Assembly: GCA_910578645.1 (NCBI GenBank)
Contig: CAJTQI010000002.1
Span: 248,001 to 312,000, forward strand
DNA length: 64,000 nucleotides
DNA from: an uncultured Lachnospiraceae bacterium
GTDB lineage: Bacteria; Bacillota; Clostridia; Lachnospirales; Lachnospiraceae
Reading direction: 5' to 3'
The position numbers and the translations under genes were made by a program. Within the stretch, counting starts at the first letter, position 1. Every line of letters begins with the position of its first letter. Below, piece by piece: positions 16,528 to 26,428 of this stretch. The notes beneath the pieces were generated by a model that saw nothing but the letters and a program-made list of their open reading frames with translations, had not been told where the DNA came from and did not search any database.

Positions 16528-17382
16528 ATGATTCGACGAGACAAAGAAAAGAACTACCAAAAAGCGATACAAAAGGAATGGAAGGCCCTGCAAAAGAGAG
16601 AAAGCCGCATAGAGGTCGTTTTTGAAAAAGAGCAGAATGGGACAGGATGGCGGCAGATGTTGGAGGCCAAAGTGCCTGATAAAATCCGTACCAATCTGGA
16701 AAAGGCTTTCTGTGTGGCATTTACCACCGTATTCGAGAAAGGGACCGGGATTATCGAGAAAAGCTATGACAGACAGAAGATTCTTGATAATGTCCAGATA
16801 CAAAACTACGCTTTCCAGGTTAAGGCGGACAGGAAGTCACTGAAGCAGGTAAGGAACGGTGTAGCCCATAAAAATCTGGGGAATATAGCGGCTACTGCCG
16901 TGGAGGGAGTCGGACTTGGCGTTCTGGGGATTGGCTTGCCTGATATCGTAATCTTTACCGGCGTGCTTTTGAGAGGTGTCTATGAGGTTTCCCTGCATTA
17001 TGGTTTTGACTATGACACGGAAGAAGAGCGGTATTTCATCTTAAAGCTTATGGAGACTGCCATGAGAAGCGGGGAGGCATGGAAAGCGGGCAATGGGGAA
17101 ATCGACAGGCTGATTATAGAAATGGCAGAAGAGGAGGCGTGCCCTGGCCCCGCAGCGTATGCGACAAAGGAAGATGTGGCGGAGCAGATTCGGAACACGT
17201 CGGATGCCTTTGCGGCGGATATGCTTATTCTGAAATTTGTTCAGGGGATTCCTATTGTGGGCATTCTTGGCGGGTGCGGCAATCCGGTATACTACAATAA
17301 GGTGATGAAGTATGCCCAGATGAAATACCAAAGAAGGTATCTGTACAGGCTTGGCGCAGCGAATTGCCCGTACGGGATGTAG
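16528..17382 (+). CDS. EcsC-family protein
   Basis: A 284-residue protein resembling the EcsC family. It has a charged N-terminal region, a central glycine-rich hydrophobic stretch (AATAVEGVGLGVLGIGLPDIVIFTGVLLRGVYEVSLHYGFD) and a C-terminal hydrophobic segment (LKFVQGIPIVGILGG). EcsC proteins are linked to ABC-exporter loci in Bacillus but their biochemical role is unclear. ATG 16516 is in frame, but GGAG lies six bases before ATG 16528, so the latter is preferred. No operon partner is evident; the next gene runs on the opposite strand. Confidence 0.8.
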   Translation: MIRRDKEKNYQKAIQKEWKALQKRESRIEVVFEKEQNGTGWRQMLEAKVPDKIRTNLEKAFCVAFTTVFEKGTGIIEKSYDRQKILDNVQIQNYAFQVKADRKSLKQVRNGVAHKNLGNIAATAVEGVGLGVLGIGLPDIVIFTGVLLRGVYEVSLHYGFDYDTEEERYFILKLMETAMRSGEAWKAGNGEIDRLIIEMAEEEACPGPAAYATKEDVAEQIRNTSDAFAADMLILKFVQGIPIVGILGGCGNPVYYNKVMKYAQMKYQRRYLYRLGAANCPYGM

Positions 17383-17482
17383 ATTAAAAAATTATGAGTT
17401 ATTCAATTTGTTGTTTAAGAAGTATCGTAGGAGAGCTTGTGATATGGGTGGGTATCCGTGTGATAAAATCGTTACAGGATAT

Positions 17483-18112
17483 CTACGATTGTTTTTTGGC
17501 ACCGTCACGCCCATACAGGAAAGGTTCCGATACATGTGTGTTAAACCATTGGACGACAGGTCCCATAAACAGTGCGGTAACGACTGTGCCGACGCCGATT
17601 GTCACATGGCACAGGAAGCCGACAGTGACACAGAGTAAGTCGCTGATAATCCTGCAGATTCTAAATGCGGTCAGTTTGTATTTGTTGGCGGCGATTAGGG
17701 ATACCGCGTCATAGGCAGATACGCCCAAGTCGGCTGTGAAATATAAGGACGCCGAAAAACAGGTACCAAGTATTCCGAAAAGCATCATAAAGATTCTAAG
17801 GGGCATGGACGGTTCCGGAAACCAGACATCCAACAGACGGTACATAAAGCCCGCCGCCGCGCCGGTTCCAAACAGGTTAAACAGTGTGGCGATACCGATA
17901 TAGTGGCGTTCTATAAAAAAGACTGCCACGAGGAGCGCACCTGTGACGATGGGGTAAAAAGTACTGTATGTAGAGTGGAATATATTGGCAATACCGGTGA
18001 CGAAGCAGGTGAAAGGGTCTGCGCCGAGATTGGCCTTTTGAAAAAATCCGATACAGAATCCAGTGACGATTACGCCAAATAATGCCATTACAATCCGTTT
18101 CTTTTTTTGCAT
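17483..18112 (-). CDS. YczE/YyaS/YitT-type integral membrane protein
   Basis: A 209-residue protein with five hydrophobic segments and the repeated motif of this family: GFFQKANLGADPFTCFVTGIAN near the N-terminus and YFTADLGVSAYDAVSLIAANK in the second half. The internal duplication (LGADPF / LGVSAYDA) is typical. Start at 18112 has GGAGG eight bases upstream. Function is not established; some relatives sit next to transporters or peptide-synthesis genes. The gene stands alone, convergent with the EcsC gene. Confidence 0.85.
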   Translation of the reverse strand: MQKKKRIVMALFGVIVTGFCIGFFQKANLGADPFTCFVTGIANIFHSTYSTFYPIVTGALLVAVFFIERHYIGIATLFNLFGTGAAAGFMYRLLDVWFPEPSMPLRIFMMLFGILGTCFSASLYFTADLGVSAYDAVSLIAANKYKLTAFRICRIISDLLCVTVGFLCHVTIGVGTVVTALFMGPVVQWFNTHVSEPFLYGRDGAKKQS

Positions 18113-18356
18113 GGTAGTATTCCTCCGTTTTCCTGTTATGTTCTCCCGGACTCCGAGAGTACATTGGTGTTTTGCACTGCGCTTTAAACTGCGGGTTTTC
18201 TATTATAGGGTTTCAATTTTCCAACTAACGCCCATTATATCACAATCTTTTCCGCTGTCTACGGGTAATTTGCGTGTCTTTACACATGTTTTTTCTTTTG
18301 ATACAATATATATAAGTTGCCATGAATAAGCTACAATAGAAAATAGGTGGTCATGT

Positions 18357-18476
18357 ATGCCAAACGGTCTTGAAATTGCCAAATCTGCTATTGAGGATTT
18401 CAAAAAAATCCAGAGGTATATGTCAATCGCGAAGGAAGAGAATGCGGAAAGGACATATGCTGAGTTAAAAGAGTAA
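18357..18476 (+). CDS. Small conserved-looking 39-residue protein
   Basis: Open frame of 39 residues (MPNGLEIAKSAIEDFKKIQR then YMSIAKEENAERTYAELKE) with an AGGTGG ribosome site upstream and two TACAAT-like -10 boxes before it. It is highly charged and predicted mostly helical. Its codons read like a real gene rather than intergenic DNA, and short proteins of this type are common before Lachnospiraceae valS genes. It stops at AELKE, perhaps shorter than relatives. Function unknown. Confidence 0.55.
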   Translation: MPNGLEIAKSAIEDFKKIQRYMSIAKEENAERTYAELKE

Positions 18477-18510
18477 GGAAAACCAGGCGGGAGAGAAACG
18501 AAAACATCTC

Positions 18511-18539
18511 TTGACAAAAAATCCTTCAATCACTATAGT
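18511..18539 (+). promoter_or_regulatory. Sigma-A promoter of the valS T-box leader
   Basis: TTGACA at 18511-18516, a 17-base spacer and TATAGT at 18534-18539. It directs transcription into the T-box leader that begins about 55 bases downstream. Confidence 0.75.
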
Positions 18540-18596
18540 AATTGTAATGTTTGTATCATTTCAATTGTAAAATTTATAAAGGTAATGACAAAGAGG

Positions 18597-18866
18597 AGTA
18601 CATGAGAGCCGCCGCCAGAGAGAGTAGCCATAAGCTGAAAGGCAGCTTCGGAGAGGCATCGTGGAAGGTAGCTTTGGAACCGGGATGCCGAAAGGCAGCC
18701 TGTGAAATTCTTTGCAAGTGACAGGGCAATTTCACAGATGTTCAGTAAGTGTCCACGCCTTATCCCCGTTAACGGATTGGATTCTTGTGAATCACGAAGT
18801 GAGAAACTAAGGTGGTACCGCGTATGATGCGCCCTTTGCCGGATAACTGGCAGGGGGCGTTTTTAC
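18597..18866 (+). promoter_or_regulatory. T-box riboswitch of valS
   Basis: The leader contains the canonical T-box sequence AAGGTGGTACCGCG at 18809-18822, which pairs with the NCCA end of uncharged tRNA in the antiterminator. It is followed by a terminator stem (GCGCCCTTTGCCGG with CTGGCAGGGGGCG, then TTTTT, 18829-18864). Upstream is a long structured stem I region with a GAGAGTAGCC segment. A GTA valine triplet at 18668 is a possible specifier, not proven. Uncharged tRNA-Val should open read-through into valS. Confidence 0.93.
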
Positions 18867-18956
18867 GTCATAATGAATGGTAAGATTGAAAGTTTAAATT
18901 TTCAATGGCGAGATTTGTGTCTGCGCGCTGCTTGTCACAAACTCGGTTCATGTGCT

Positions 18957-18997
18957 GTCCCAACAAAAGTTAAGACAAAAGCAGTGCAGAAATGGAG
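18957..18997 (+). repeat. Hairpin plus ribosome-site leader, copy 1 (valS)
   Basis: An imperfect GTC...GAC hairpin (18957-18976) is followed by AAAGCAGTGCAGAAATGGAG and then the valS start. The same hairpin-block-start arrangement precedes the genes at 36683 and 38806, with 26-27 bases between hairpin and ATG in all three. Confidence 0.6.
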
Positions 18998-19003
18998 AAA
19001 AAC

Positions 19004-21703
19004 ATGGGAAAAGAGTTGGCTAAGACATATGACCCGAAGGGCATAGAAGACAGACTGTACCAGAAATGGATGGACAAGAAATATTTCCATGCGGAGGTTG
19101 ACGAGACGAAGAAACCGTTTACGATTGTTATTCCGCCGCCGAACATCACAGGACAGCTCCATATGGGGCACGCCCTTGACAACACAATGCAGGATATTTT
19201 AATCCGTTACAAGAGGATGCAAGGGTACAATGCGCTCTGGCAGCCGGGGACGGACCATGCGTCCATCGCCACGGAAGTAAAGATTATTGAGACATTGAAA
19301 GAAGAGGGTATCTCGAAAGAGGACTTGGGACGCGAGGGATTCCTGAAGCGTGCCTGGGCATGGAAAGAAGAGTACGGCGGGCGCATTATCAGCCAGCTTA
19401 AGAAGTTAGGCTCCTCCTGCGATTGGGACAGAGAGCGGTTCACCATGGACGAGGGCTGCAACAAGGCGGTCACGGAAGTGTTCTGCAAGATGCATGAGAA
19501 AGGATGGATTTATAAAGGCAGCAGGATTATTAACTGGTGTCCGGTATGTAATACTTCTATTTCCGATGCTGAGGTGGAGTACGAAGAGCAGGCAGGGCAT
19601 TTCTGGCACATCAAGTATCCGCTTGTGGACGAGAACGGGCAGCCTAGCAAGACGGAGTTTTTGGAGTTTGCGACCACCCGTCCGGAGACGATGTTGGGCG
19701 ATACGGCGGTGGCTGTAAATCCCGGTGACGATAGATATGCTTATTTAAAAGGAAGGCAGGTATGGCTTCCGATTGTCAACAAGCCGATTCCGGTAGTGGA
19801 AGACGAGTATGTAGACATGGAATTTGGAACAGGCGTCGTTAAGATTACGCCTGCCCATGACCCGAATGACTTCGAGGTAGGCAAGAGGCACAATTTGCCG
19901 GAGGTCAATATTCTCAATGACGATGCCACCATCAACGCAAACGGCGGGAAGTATGAAGGCCTGGACCGCTATGAGGCGAGAAAACAGATTGTGGAAGAAT
20001 TAAAGGCGGAAGGTCTTTTGGTGCGCATCGAGGACTATTCCCACAATGTGGGAACCCATGACCGCTGCAAGACGACCATCGAGCCGATGATTAAGAAGCA
20101 GTGGTTCGTGAAGATGAATGAGTTGATTAAACCCGCGGTGGAAGCCGTGAAGAAGGGTGAGATTAAGCTGATTCCGGAGCGCATGGATAAGACTTACTTT
20201 AACTGGACGGATAATATCCGCGACTGGTGCATCAGCAGACAGTTATGGTGGGGACATCGTATTCCGGCGTACTACTGTGACGGATGCGGGGAGATTGTGG
20301 TGGCAAGGGAAGTGCCGGGCACATGTCCGAAGTGCGGCGGTACGCATTTTACCCAGGATGAAGATACGCTTGATACATGGTTCTCTTCCGCACTGTGGCC
20401 TTTTTCCACATTAGGATGGCCCGAGATGACGGAGGACTTGAAATATTTCTATCCTACGGATGTGCTCGTGACAGGCTATGACATTATTTTCTTCTGGGTA
20501 ATCCGCATGATTTTCTCGGGATATGAGCAGATGGGGGACAAACCTTTCCACACGGTATTGTTCCATGGTCTGGTGAGGGATTCCCAGGGACGCAAGATGA
20601 GCAAATCCCTAGGCAACGGTATCGACCCGCTTGAGATTATCGAGCAGTACGGCGCGGACGCGTTGCGTCTGACGCTGGTTACAGGCAACGCGCCGGGCAA
20701 TGATATGCGCTTCTACTATGAAAGAGTGGAGGCGAGCCGCAATTTTGCCAATAAGGTATGGAATGCTTCTAGGTTTATTATGATGAATATGGAACAGGCG
20801 CAGGAAAAGACAGGCACCCGCGGGTGGGAAGTTTCATATGATGAGATGAAGCAGTATTTAGAGCCGGCGGATAAATGGATTTTATCGAAGTTAAATACGC
20901 TTATCCGGGATGTGACGGACAATATCGAGCATTATGAGCTTGGCATCGCAGTGCAGAAGGTGTATGACTTTATCTGGGATGAGTTCTGCGACTGGTATAT
21001 TGAGATGGTGAAACCTCGTCTGTACCAGAAAGACTCACAGGCTCAGGACAGTAACAACGCTGCGCTTTGGACGTTAAAAAATGTACTGCTTGACGCGCTG
21101 AAGCTTCTGCATCCGTATATGCCGTTTATCACGGAGGAAATCTTCTGTACCGTGCAGAGCGAGGAAGAGTCCGTCATGATATCCGAGTGGCCTGTGTTCA
21201 TACCGGAGAGGGATTATCGGGCGGAGGAAGAGGCAATCGGACTGATTAAGGAAGCGGTGCGGGGTATCAGGAATGTGCGCACGCAGATGAATGTGGCTCC
21301 CAGCAGGAAGGCGGCCGTGTATGTTGTCAGCAGTTTAGAGACGGTGAGGAAGGTCTTTGAAGAAGGAAGTTTGTTCTTTGCATCCCTTGCGGGAGCTTCC
21401 GGGGTGACGGTACAGGCAGACAAGGCGGGCATAGCCGGGGATGCGGTGTCCGTTGTCATTCCGCAGGCTACGGTCTATATTCCTTTTGCGGAATTGGTTG
21501 ACATCGCCCAGGAAATTGAACGTCTGCAGAAGGAAGAAAAGCGCCTGCACGGAGAACTTTCCCGTGTGAACGGCATGCTGAGTAACGAGAAGTTTATGTC
21601 CAAGGCGCCGGAAGCGAAGGTGGCGGAGGAACGCGCAAAACTGGAGAAGTATACGCAGATGCTCGCACAGGTAAGAGAGCGTCTGGGACAGCTTGGGCTA
21701 TAA
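19004..21703 (+). CDS. valS: Valyl-tRNA synthetase
   Basis: An 899-residue class I aminoacyl-tRNA synthetase that charges tRNA-Val. It has the HIGH-type motif PPPNITGQLHMGHAL near residue 45, the KMSKS loop (GRKMSKSLGNGIDP), the CP1 editing domain with TTRPETMLGDTAV, the zinc-like knuckle CDGCGEIV...CPKCGG, and a C-terminal coiled-coil arm (EIERLQKEEKRLHGELSRV). Length fits the family. ATG 18992 is in frame, but GGAG lies six bases before ATG 19004, which is chosen. Expression is controlled by the T-box leader immediately upstream. Confidence 0.97.
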   Translation: MGKELAKTYDPKGIEDRLYQKWMDKKYFHAEVDETKKPFTIVIPPPNITGQLHMGHALDNTMQDILIRYKRMQGYNALWQPGTDHASIATEVKIIETLKEEGISKEDLGREGFLKRAWAWKEEYGGRIISQLKKLGSSCDWDRERFTMDEGCNKAVTEVFCKMHEKGWIYKGSRIINWCPVCNTSISDAEVEYEEQAGHFWHIKYPLVDENGQPSKTEFLEFATTRPETMLGDTAVAVNPGDDRYAYLKGRQVWLPIVNKPIPVVEDEYVDMEFGTGVVKITPAHDPNDFEVGKRHNLPEVNILNDDATINANGGKYEGLDRYEARKQIVEELKAEGLLVRIEDYSHNVGTHDRCKTTIEPMIKKQWFVKMNELIKPAVEAVKKGEIKLIPERMDKTYFNWTDNIRDWCISRQLWWGHRIPAYYCDGCGEIVVAREVPGTCPKCGGTHFTQDEDTLDTWFSSALWPFSTLGWPEMTEDLKYFYPTDVLVTGYDIIFFWVIRMIFSGYEQMGDKPFHTVLFHGLVRDSQGRKMSKSLGNGIDPLEIIEQYGADALRLTLVTGNAPGNDMRFYYERVEASRNFANKVWNASRFIMMNMEQAQEKTGTRGWEVSYDEMKQYLEPADKWILSKLNTLIRDVTDNIEHYELGIAVQKVYDFIWDEFCDWYIEMVKPRLYQKDSQAQDSNNAALWTLKNVLLDALKLLHPYMPFITEEIFCTVQSEEESVMISEWPVFIPERDYRAEEEAIGLIKEAVRGIRNVRTQMNVAPSRKAAVYVVSSLETVRKVFEEGSLFFASLAGASGVTVQADKAGIAGDAVSVVIPQATVYIPFAELVDIAQEIERLQKEEKRLHGELSRVNGMLSNEKFMSKAPEAKVAEERAKLEKYTQMLAQVRERLGQLGL

Positions 21704-21856
21704 AGAGAGCCGGCGGATATATGGTGTAGCCCGGAAATGGTAGAAACTTCATAATGATTTTATTTTTGGGACTGGAAAAGTCCGGCGATATGGTGTAAAG
21801 TAATAATAAGTTGTTGTGAAAACTATATGCATCGAACATTTTATTGTAAAAGCTGT

Positions 21857-21890
21857 CGTGCGGTGTACTTATTTGACGGTGTACCGCACG
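21857..21890. other. Strong hairpin between valS and the DUF342 gene
   Basis: CGTGCGGTGTAC pairs with GTGTACCGCACG (12 bp, two wobbles) around a ten-base loop. It could end valS transcription or act in the next leader; no clean T-run follows. The rest of the 254-base gap contains a near direct repeat (CCGGCGGATATATGGTGTA at 21710 and CCGGCGATATGGTGTA at 21781). Confidence 0.5.
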
Positions 21891-21957
21891 GCATAGATTG
21901 TTTTGGGTTATTAAAGTATCATATGATTGTGAACCGCGGGAAAGTGGGGTGAGTCAC

Positions 21958-23493
21958 GTGAGCGGAATAAAATTTTCTCCGGAACAGATGAACAAATTGA
22001 AGAATGCCATGTCAAGGGCGTCGCAGCCTGGTGGGGCGTCTATAGCGGAATTACAGGATGAGCTTCTGGGAAAGACAGGGACGCAGGAGGAAGACGGTTG
22101 GGATTCTCACGGCACGAATCTGGCGAAAGGCACATATTTACGGGTAGACGAGGATGAGATGGCGGCGTGGCTTTATCTGGCACCGCCTGACCGTGGACAG
22201 ATTTATTCCAAGAATGAACTGATAACATATCTGGAGCGGAGCGGCGTGGTGAGAGGATACCACAGCTCGAACCTGTCTGCCATGGTGAAGAAGCAAGTCT
22301 ATGACAGGGAGGTTCTGGTGGCGAAAGGCGCCCAGATTGTGGAGGGACAGGACGGTTATTTTGAGTATCTTTTCTCCCCGGAAGAATATGGGGTTCCTAA
22401 GATTAGGGAAGACGGAACCGTGGACTATACGAATGTGAGCGCGCTCCAGAATGTGAAGAAAGGCGATAAAGTCGCAGTTTACCATTATGCGGTGCAGGGC
22501 ACGGACGGCTATACGGTGCGCGGTACGGAGATGAAAGTGAAACCTGCCAGGGATTTGCCGCCTATGCGGGGCAAGGGCATCCAGCGGGAGAATAATGAAT
22601 ATTATGCACAGTCCGACGGCAAGATAGAAGTTAAGAACGGCAAAGTTGACATCCAGAATGTCCATGAAATTATGGGCGACGTGAATATGATTATCGGCAA
22701 AATCGAGTTTTTTGGCGATGTGATTATCAACGGCAATGTGGAAAGCGGCGTCACTATCAGGGCAGGGCGTAACATAGAGGTCCATGGAACGACCGGAAGC
22801 GCCACGCTTTTTGCGGGCGGCGACGTGATACTTAGCCGTGGCATCCAGGGTGGAGGTAAGATTTCTGCCAGGGGAAGTGTTTTTGCGGATTTCATAGAGA
22901 ATACCGTGGTGGATGCGGGCGGTTCCGTGCATTCCAACACCATGTTGAATGCGCAGATAACAGCCAAGGATAAGGTAGTTGCCACGGGTAAGAAAGGCGT
23001 CATTATCGGCGGCTATGTCCATGGGCTTAAGGGAATTGAGGCGATGGCTGCGGGCAGTGACGTGGAGGTTAAGACAGTGCTGCACTGCGGTTACGAGGCG
23101 GAAGCCTATGAGCGTCTGATTGATGTAAGACGCAGGGAGCGGGAGACGAAAGATAAGATATCGGAGCTGGTGGAGACTATGACCGATGCGCTCCGGGAGA
23201 AACGTATGCGGGGCTCCAGTACATCCGCCGCCACGGAGGCGAAGCTGTCCGAGTGGAATAAGTTAAAGGACTTGTATTTCGAGGAACTGGATAAGATAGG
23301 ACGGGAGCGGGAGACTTTAGAGGAGACCATGGAGAAGAGCAAAGGCGCTTATATCAGGATTGATGGTAATCTGTACCGCAATGTGATTATCTCCATCAAT
23401 GCGGAGCAGATGGTGATGGACAGGAACACTTGTTTCATGAAATACACTGCCGACAGAGGCTTGATAGAAGGTTCGGTAATTGTCAGCCATTGA
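21958..23493 (+). CDS. FapA/DUF342-family protein
   Basis: A 511-residue protein. The N-terminal part is helical and charged; the central FapA/DUF342 region (residues about 175-390) forms a beta-helix-like series of short glycine-rich repeats such as GDVIINGNVESGVTIRAG and GGDVILSRGIQGGG; a coiled coil follows (RRRERETKDKISELVETM) and a short C-terminal domain. The family is widespread in Firmicutes near chemotaxis or sporulation genes, with an unclear role. GTG 21958 has GGGGTGA five bases upstream; the GTG at 21949 is an alternative. It lies 23 bases upstream of folC. Confidence 0.88.
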   Translation: MSGIKFSPEQMNKLKNAMSRASQPGGASIAELQDELLGKTGTQEEDGWDSHGTNLAKGTYLRVDEDEMAAWLYLAPPDRGQIYSKNELITYLERSGVVRGYHSSNLSAMVKKQVYDREVLVAKGAQIVEGQDGYFEYLFSPEEYGVPKIREDGTVDYTNVSALQNVKKGDKVAVYHYAVQGTDGYTVRGTEMKVKPARDLPPMRGKGIQRENNEYYAQSDGKIEVKNGKVDIQNVHEIMGDVNMIIGKIEFFGDVIINGNVESGVTIRAGRNIEVHGTTGSATLFAGGDVILSRGIQGGGKISARGSVFADFIENTVVDAGGSVHSNTMLNAQITAKDKVVATGKKGVIIGGYVHGLKGIEAMAAGSDVEVKTVLHCGYEAEAYERLIDVRRRERETKDKISELVETMTDALREKRMRGSSTSAATEAKLSEWNKLKDLYFEELDKIGRERETLEETMEKSKGAYIRIDGNLYRNVIISINAEQMVMDRNTCFMKYTADRGLIEGSVIVSH

Positions 23494-23516
23494 TACCAGG
23501 AAAGCGGAAATAAAAT

Positions 23517-24839
23517 ATGGCAGAGAGAATCTATACTTACGGGGAGGCAGAAGAGTATATCAATAATATTCCGAAGCATACCGGTAAGAACAGCTTGGAG
23601 AATACCAGAAGGTTTCTAAGTCATCTGGGGAATCCGGCACAGAATTGTAAGGTGATACACATAGCAGGCACAAACGGAAAAGGTTCCGTTTGTGCTTATT
23701 TGTGTTCGGTATTTAAAAAGGCGCATATCCGCGCTGGGATGTTTATTTCGCCACATCTGGTGACGATGAGGGAGCGGCTTGTGGCTGACGGGGAAATAGC
23801 CACGAAACAGGAGTTCTTGGAAGCCTTTTACGCGGTGATAGACAAACTTGCAACACTGCCGCAGGAACTTAAGGAGGTATCTTACCATCCTAGCTTTTTT
23901 GAATTTTTGTTTTTTATGGCGATGGTCTTTTTTCAGCGGGCAGGGCTTGAGTATGTGGTTTTGGAGACAGGGTTGGGCGGCAGGTTAGACGCCACCAATG
24001 CTGTGGACAAGAAGGAGCTGTGTGTCATCACATCCATTGGGTATGACCATATGGAATTTTTAGGGAATACGCTGCAACAGATTGCTGCGGAGAAAGCGGG
24101 CATAATGCGCTGCCATGTGCCAACGGTATATCCTGTCAGACAAAAGGAAGTTGCATGGCAGATTGAGGAATGTGCCAAGGCGGTTGGCGCCAAGACGGTG
24201 CCTGTATATAAGAGTGCGATAAAAGAAATAAAGATTCGGAATAAAACGATTGATTTTTCTCTCCATTTACACTATTATGATTATATTGGTTTTACTGTGT
24301 CTACTTTAGCAGTTTATCAGATTGAGAATGCCGTCCTGGCGCTTGAGGCGTTGGAGCGGCTTGGGGATAAGAGGATTACGGTTTTTGCCATGCAGGAGGG
24401 AATACGGGAGATGGTATGGGAGGGCAGGATGGAAGAAATCCTACCGTCGGTATACTTGGACGGCGCCCATAATGCAGACGGCATACAGGCTTTTTTGGAG
24501 GCGGTAAAATTACGGCATTGCCAGGGGAGAAGGAAACTGCTTTTTTCCATGGTGCAGGATAAACAGTACCAGGCCGTGATAGAAGAAGTAGCCCTATCCG
24601 GGCTGTTTGATGAAATTGGGGTGGTGGAGCTTACGTGTGCGCGTGCCCTGCCGCTTGACGTACTGGAAGATTCTTATAGGCAGTATACAGGATTTGCATG
24701 TAAAGCTTATGGAAGCCTGGAGGCGGCTTTCCGGGAGTTTGTGCTTGGGAGAGATGACGGGGACAGAGTGTATATTGCCGGTTCATTATATTTGGCGGGC
24801 GAGATGAAAGCCCTTTTGAGGAGGCCTCGGCATGATTAA
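23517..24839 (+). CDS. folC: Folylpolyglutamate synthase / dihydrofolate synthase
   Basis: A 440-residue Mur-ligase-family enzyme that adds glutamate to dihydropteroate and folates. It shows the ATP-binding loop IAGTNGKGSVCAYL (near residue 50), the FISPHLV motif, the ETGLGGRLDATN signature and the SIGYDHMEFLGNT segment, then the C-terminal domain with YLDGAHNADGI. Length is normal. It overlaps the next small gene by eight bases (ATGATTAA), so the two are coupled. Confidence 0.95.
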   Translation: MAERIYTYGEAEEYINNIPKHTGKNSLENTRRFLSHLGNPAQNCKVIHIAGTNGKGSVCAYLCSVFKKAHIRAGMFISPHLVTMRERLVADGEIATKQEFLEAFYAVIDKLATLPQELKEVSYHPSFFEFLFFMAMVFFQRAGLEYVVLETGLGGRLDATNAVDKKELCVITSIGYDHMEFLGNTLQQIAAEKAGIMRCHVPTVYPVRQKEVAWQIEECAKAVGAKTVPVYKSAIKEIKIRNKTIDFSLHLHYYDYIGFTVSTLAVYQIENAVLALEALERLGDKRITVFAMQEGIREMVWEGRMEEILPSVYLDGAHNADGIQAFLEAVKLRHCQGRRKLLFSMVQDKQYQAVIEEVALSGLFDEIGVVELTCARALPLDVLEDSYRQYTGFACKAYGSLEAAFREFVLGRDDGDRVYIAGSLYLAGEMKALLRRPRHD

Positions 24840-24981
24840 TTTTGAAGAAGAGTTGAAAAAGTTCCATCCTAGCCTGGAGGTTGAGGATGCGGAGGAAGCA
24901 ATTTATAACCAGGATTTGACGGATATGGCCGATTTGATGGTCAAGATTGTCAAGGAATCGAAGAAGACGGACGAAGAATAG
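24832..24981 (+). CDS. Small acidic 49-residue protein coupled to folC
   Basis: Reads MINFEEELKKFHPSLEVEDA and ends VKESKKTDEE. The ATG overlaps the folC stop and GAGGAGG-like bases precede it, so it is almost certainly translated. The protein is acidic and helical, with no membrane segment or known motif. The dense packing between folC and the TPR gene supports a real gene. Function unknown. Confidence 0.7.
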   Translation: MINFEEELKKFHPSLEVEDAEEAIYNQDLTDMADLMVKIVKESKKTDEE

Positions 24982-24994
24982 GGGTTTGGCATAG

Positions 24995-26413
24995 ATGATT
25001 TGTTATCAGTGTGGATGTAATTTGTCCGAACATGATTTTTGCACGAGCTGTGGTGCCGATGTAGCCCTATATAAGAAGATTATGTATATATCCAACCGCT
25101 TTTATAATGAAGGATTGGAGCGGGCCAATGTCAGGGATTTAACAGGTGCGATTACCAGTTTGCGGCAGAGTCTGAAGTTTAATAAGAATAATGTGGAGGC
25201 GAGGAATTTACTGGGGCTTGTATATTTTGAGACCGGCGAGGTAGTGGCGGCCCTGAGCGAGTGGGTAATCAGTAAGAACCTGCGCCCGAAGAAAAATATA
25301 GCGGATGATTATATTGATATGATTCAGACGAACCAAAACCGTCTGGATGCCATCAATCAGACAATCAAGAAATACAACCAGGCGCTTACCTACTGCAACC
25401 AGGACAGTCTGGATTTGGCGGTGATACAGCTTAGGAAGGTGTTGTCCTTAAATCCCAGGTTTATCAGGGCGCACCAGCTTCTGGCACTTCTTTTTATCAA
25501 TAATGAAGAATGGGAGAAAGCCAAGAGGGAACTGACCAAGTGTATTGAGATAGATACGAACAATATAGCGACGTTACGGTATCTGAAAGAAGTAGACGAG
25601 ATGCTTATGCCTGAGGATGGTGTCAAGAATCCGTCGAAGAAGAAGCATAAATCAGAAGACATTGTCAAGTATCAGAGCGGCAATGAGACAATCATACAGC
25701 CCGTGAATATGAAGGAGGGCAAAGGGGTCACATCACTGCTTAATCTGGGCCTTGGTATGCTGATAGGTGTGGCGATTGCCGTATTCCTCATCCTGCCTGC
25801 CAGGATTCAGACGGCGAAGGCAAGCGTGGATGAGAATTTGCGCAAGGTCAGTGAACAGTCCGACGCAAAGACGGCCACAATAGATGAGCTGCAGCTCCAG
25901 GTAGAGCAATTGACGGAGAGCAATAACAATCTGCAGCAAGATTTGGAGGCATATTTAGGAACAGACGGCACACTACGCTCGGTGGACAGCCTGATGAAGG
26001 CGGCAGGCGCATATTTGACCAATCCTGAGGAAGTCACCGTGGTGGCGGATTATTTGGAAGAAATCGAAACACAGAATGCGGAAGGTGAGACAAACAATTC
26101 GGAAGCATTCGAGAATTTGTACAATACATTGCTTGCATTGCTTGGCCCCGATATCGCCAAGTCATATTATGACGATGGGTATGAGGCTTACAGGCAGGAG
26201 AATTATGCGGATGCAATTGCGAACTTGGAGAAGGCGTACAAGTATGACGCCAACAACGGTGACGCGCTCTACAATCTTGCCAATTCCTATAAATATGCAG
26301 GAGAGCAGGCTAAGGCGAAAGAGGCTTACAGGCAGGTAATTGAGTTGTTCCCGGGGACGGAGAAGGCGCGTAAATCCGTGACATTTCTGGAAGAGATGGA
26401 GAATGCACAGTAA
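24995..26413 (+). CDS. Zinc-ribbon TPR membrane protein
   Basis: A 472-residue protein: an N-terminal zinc ribbon (CYQCGCN...FCTSCG, residues 3-19), TPR repeats (about residues 35-195, e.g. ARNLLGLVYFETGEVVAALSEW), one membrane segment (LNLGLGMLIGVAIAVFLILPA, about 247-267), a coiled coil, then two more TPR units at the C-terminus (YDDGYEAYRQENYADAIANLEKAYKYD). The cytoplasmic half could scaffold proteins and the outer half face the envelope. It precedes the spoIIA operon but a strong hairpin at 26429 separates them. The biological role is not known. Confidence 0.85.
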   Translation: MICYQCGCNLSEHDFCTSCGADVALYKKIMYISNRFYNEGLERANVRDLTGAITSLRQSLKFNKNNVEARNLLGLVYFETGEVVAALSEWVISKNLRPKKNIADDYIDMIQTNQNRLDAINQTIKKYNQALTYCNQDSLDLAVIQLRKVLSLNPRFIRAHQLLALLFINNEEWEKAKRELTKCIEIDTNNIATLRYLKEVDEMLMPEDGVKNPSKKKHKSEDIVKYQSGNETIIQPVNMKEGKGVTSLLNLGLGMLIGVAIAVFLILPARIQTAKASVDENLRKVSEQSDAKTATIDELQLQVEQLTESNNNLQQDLEAYLGTDGTLRSVDSLMKAAGAYLTNPEEVTVVADYLEEIETQNAEGETNNSEAFENLYNTLLALLGPDIAKSYYDDGYEAYRQENYADAIANLEKAYKYDANNGDALYNLANSYKYAGEQAKAKEAYRQVIELFPGTEKARKSVTFLEEMENAQ

Positions 26414-26428
26414 AGATAAAATATAGAG

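Noticed and set aside
22138..23085. 315-codon open frame on the - strand opposite the DUF342 gene
   Set aside because: A shadow of the repeated codons of the + strand protein; composition is His-rich and unlike a real protein.
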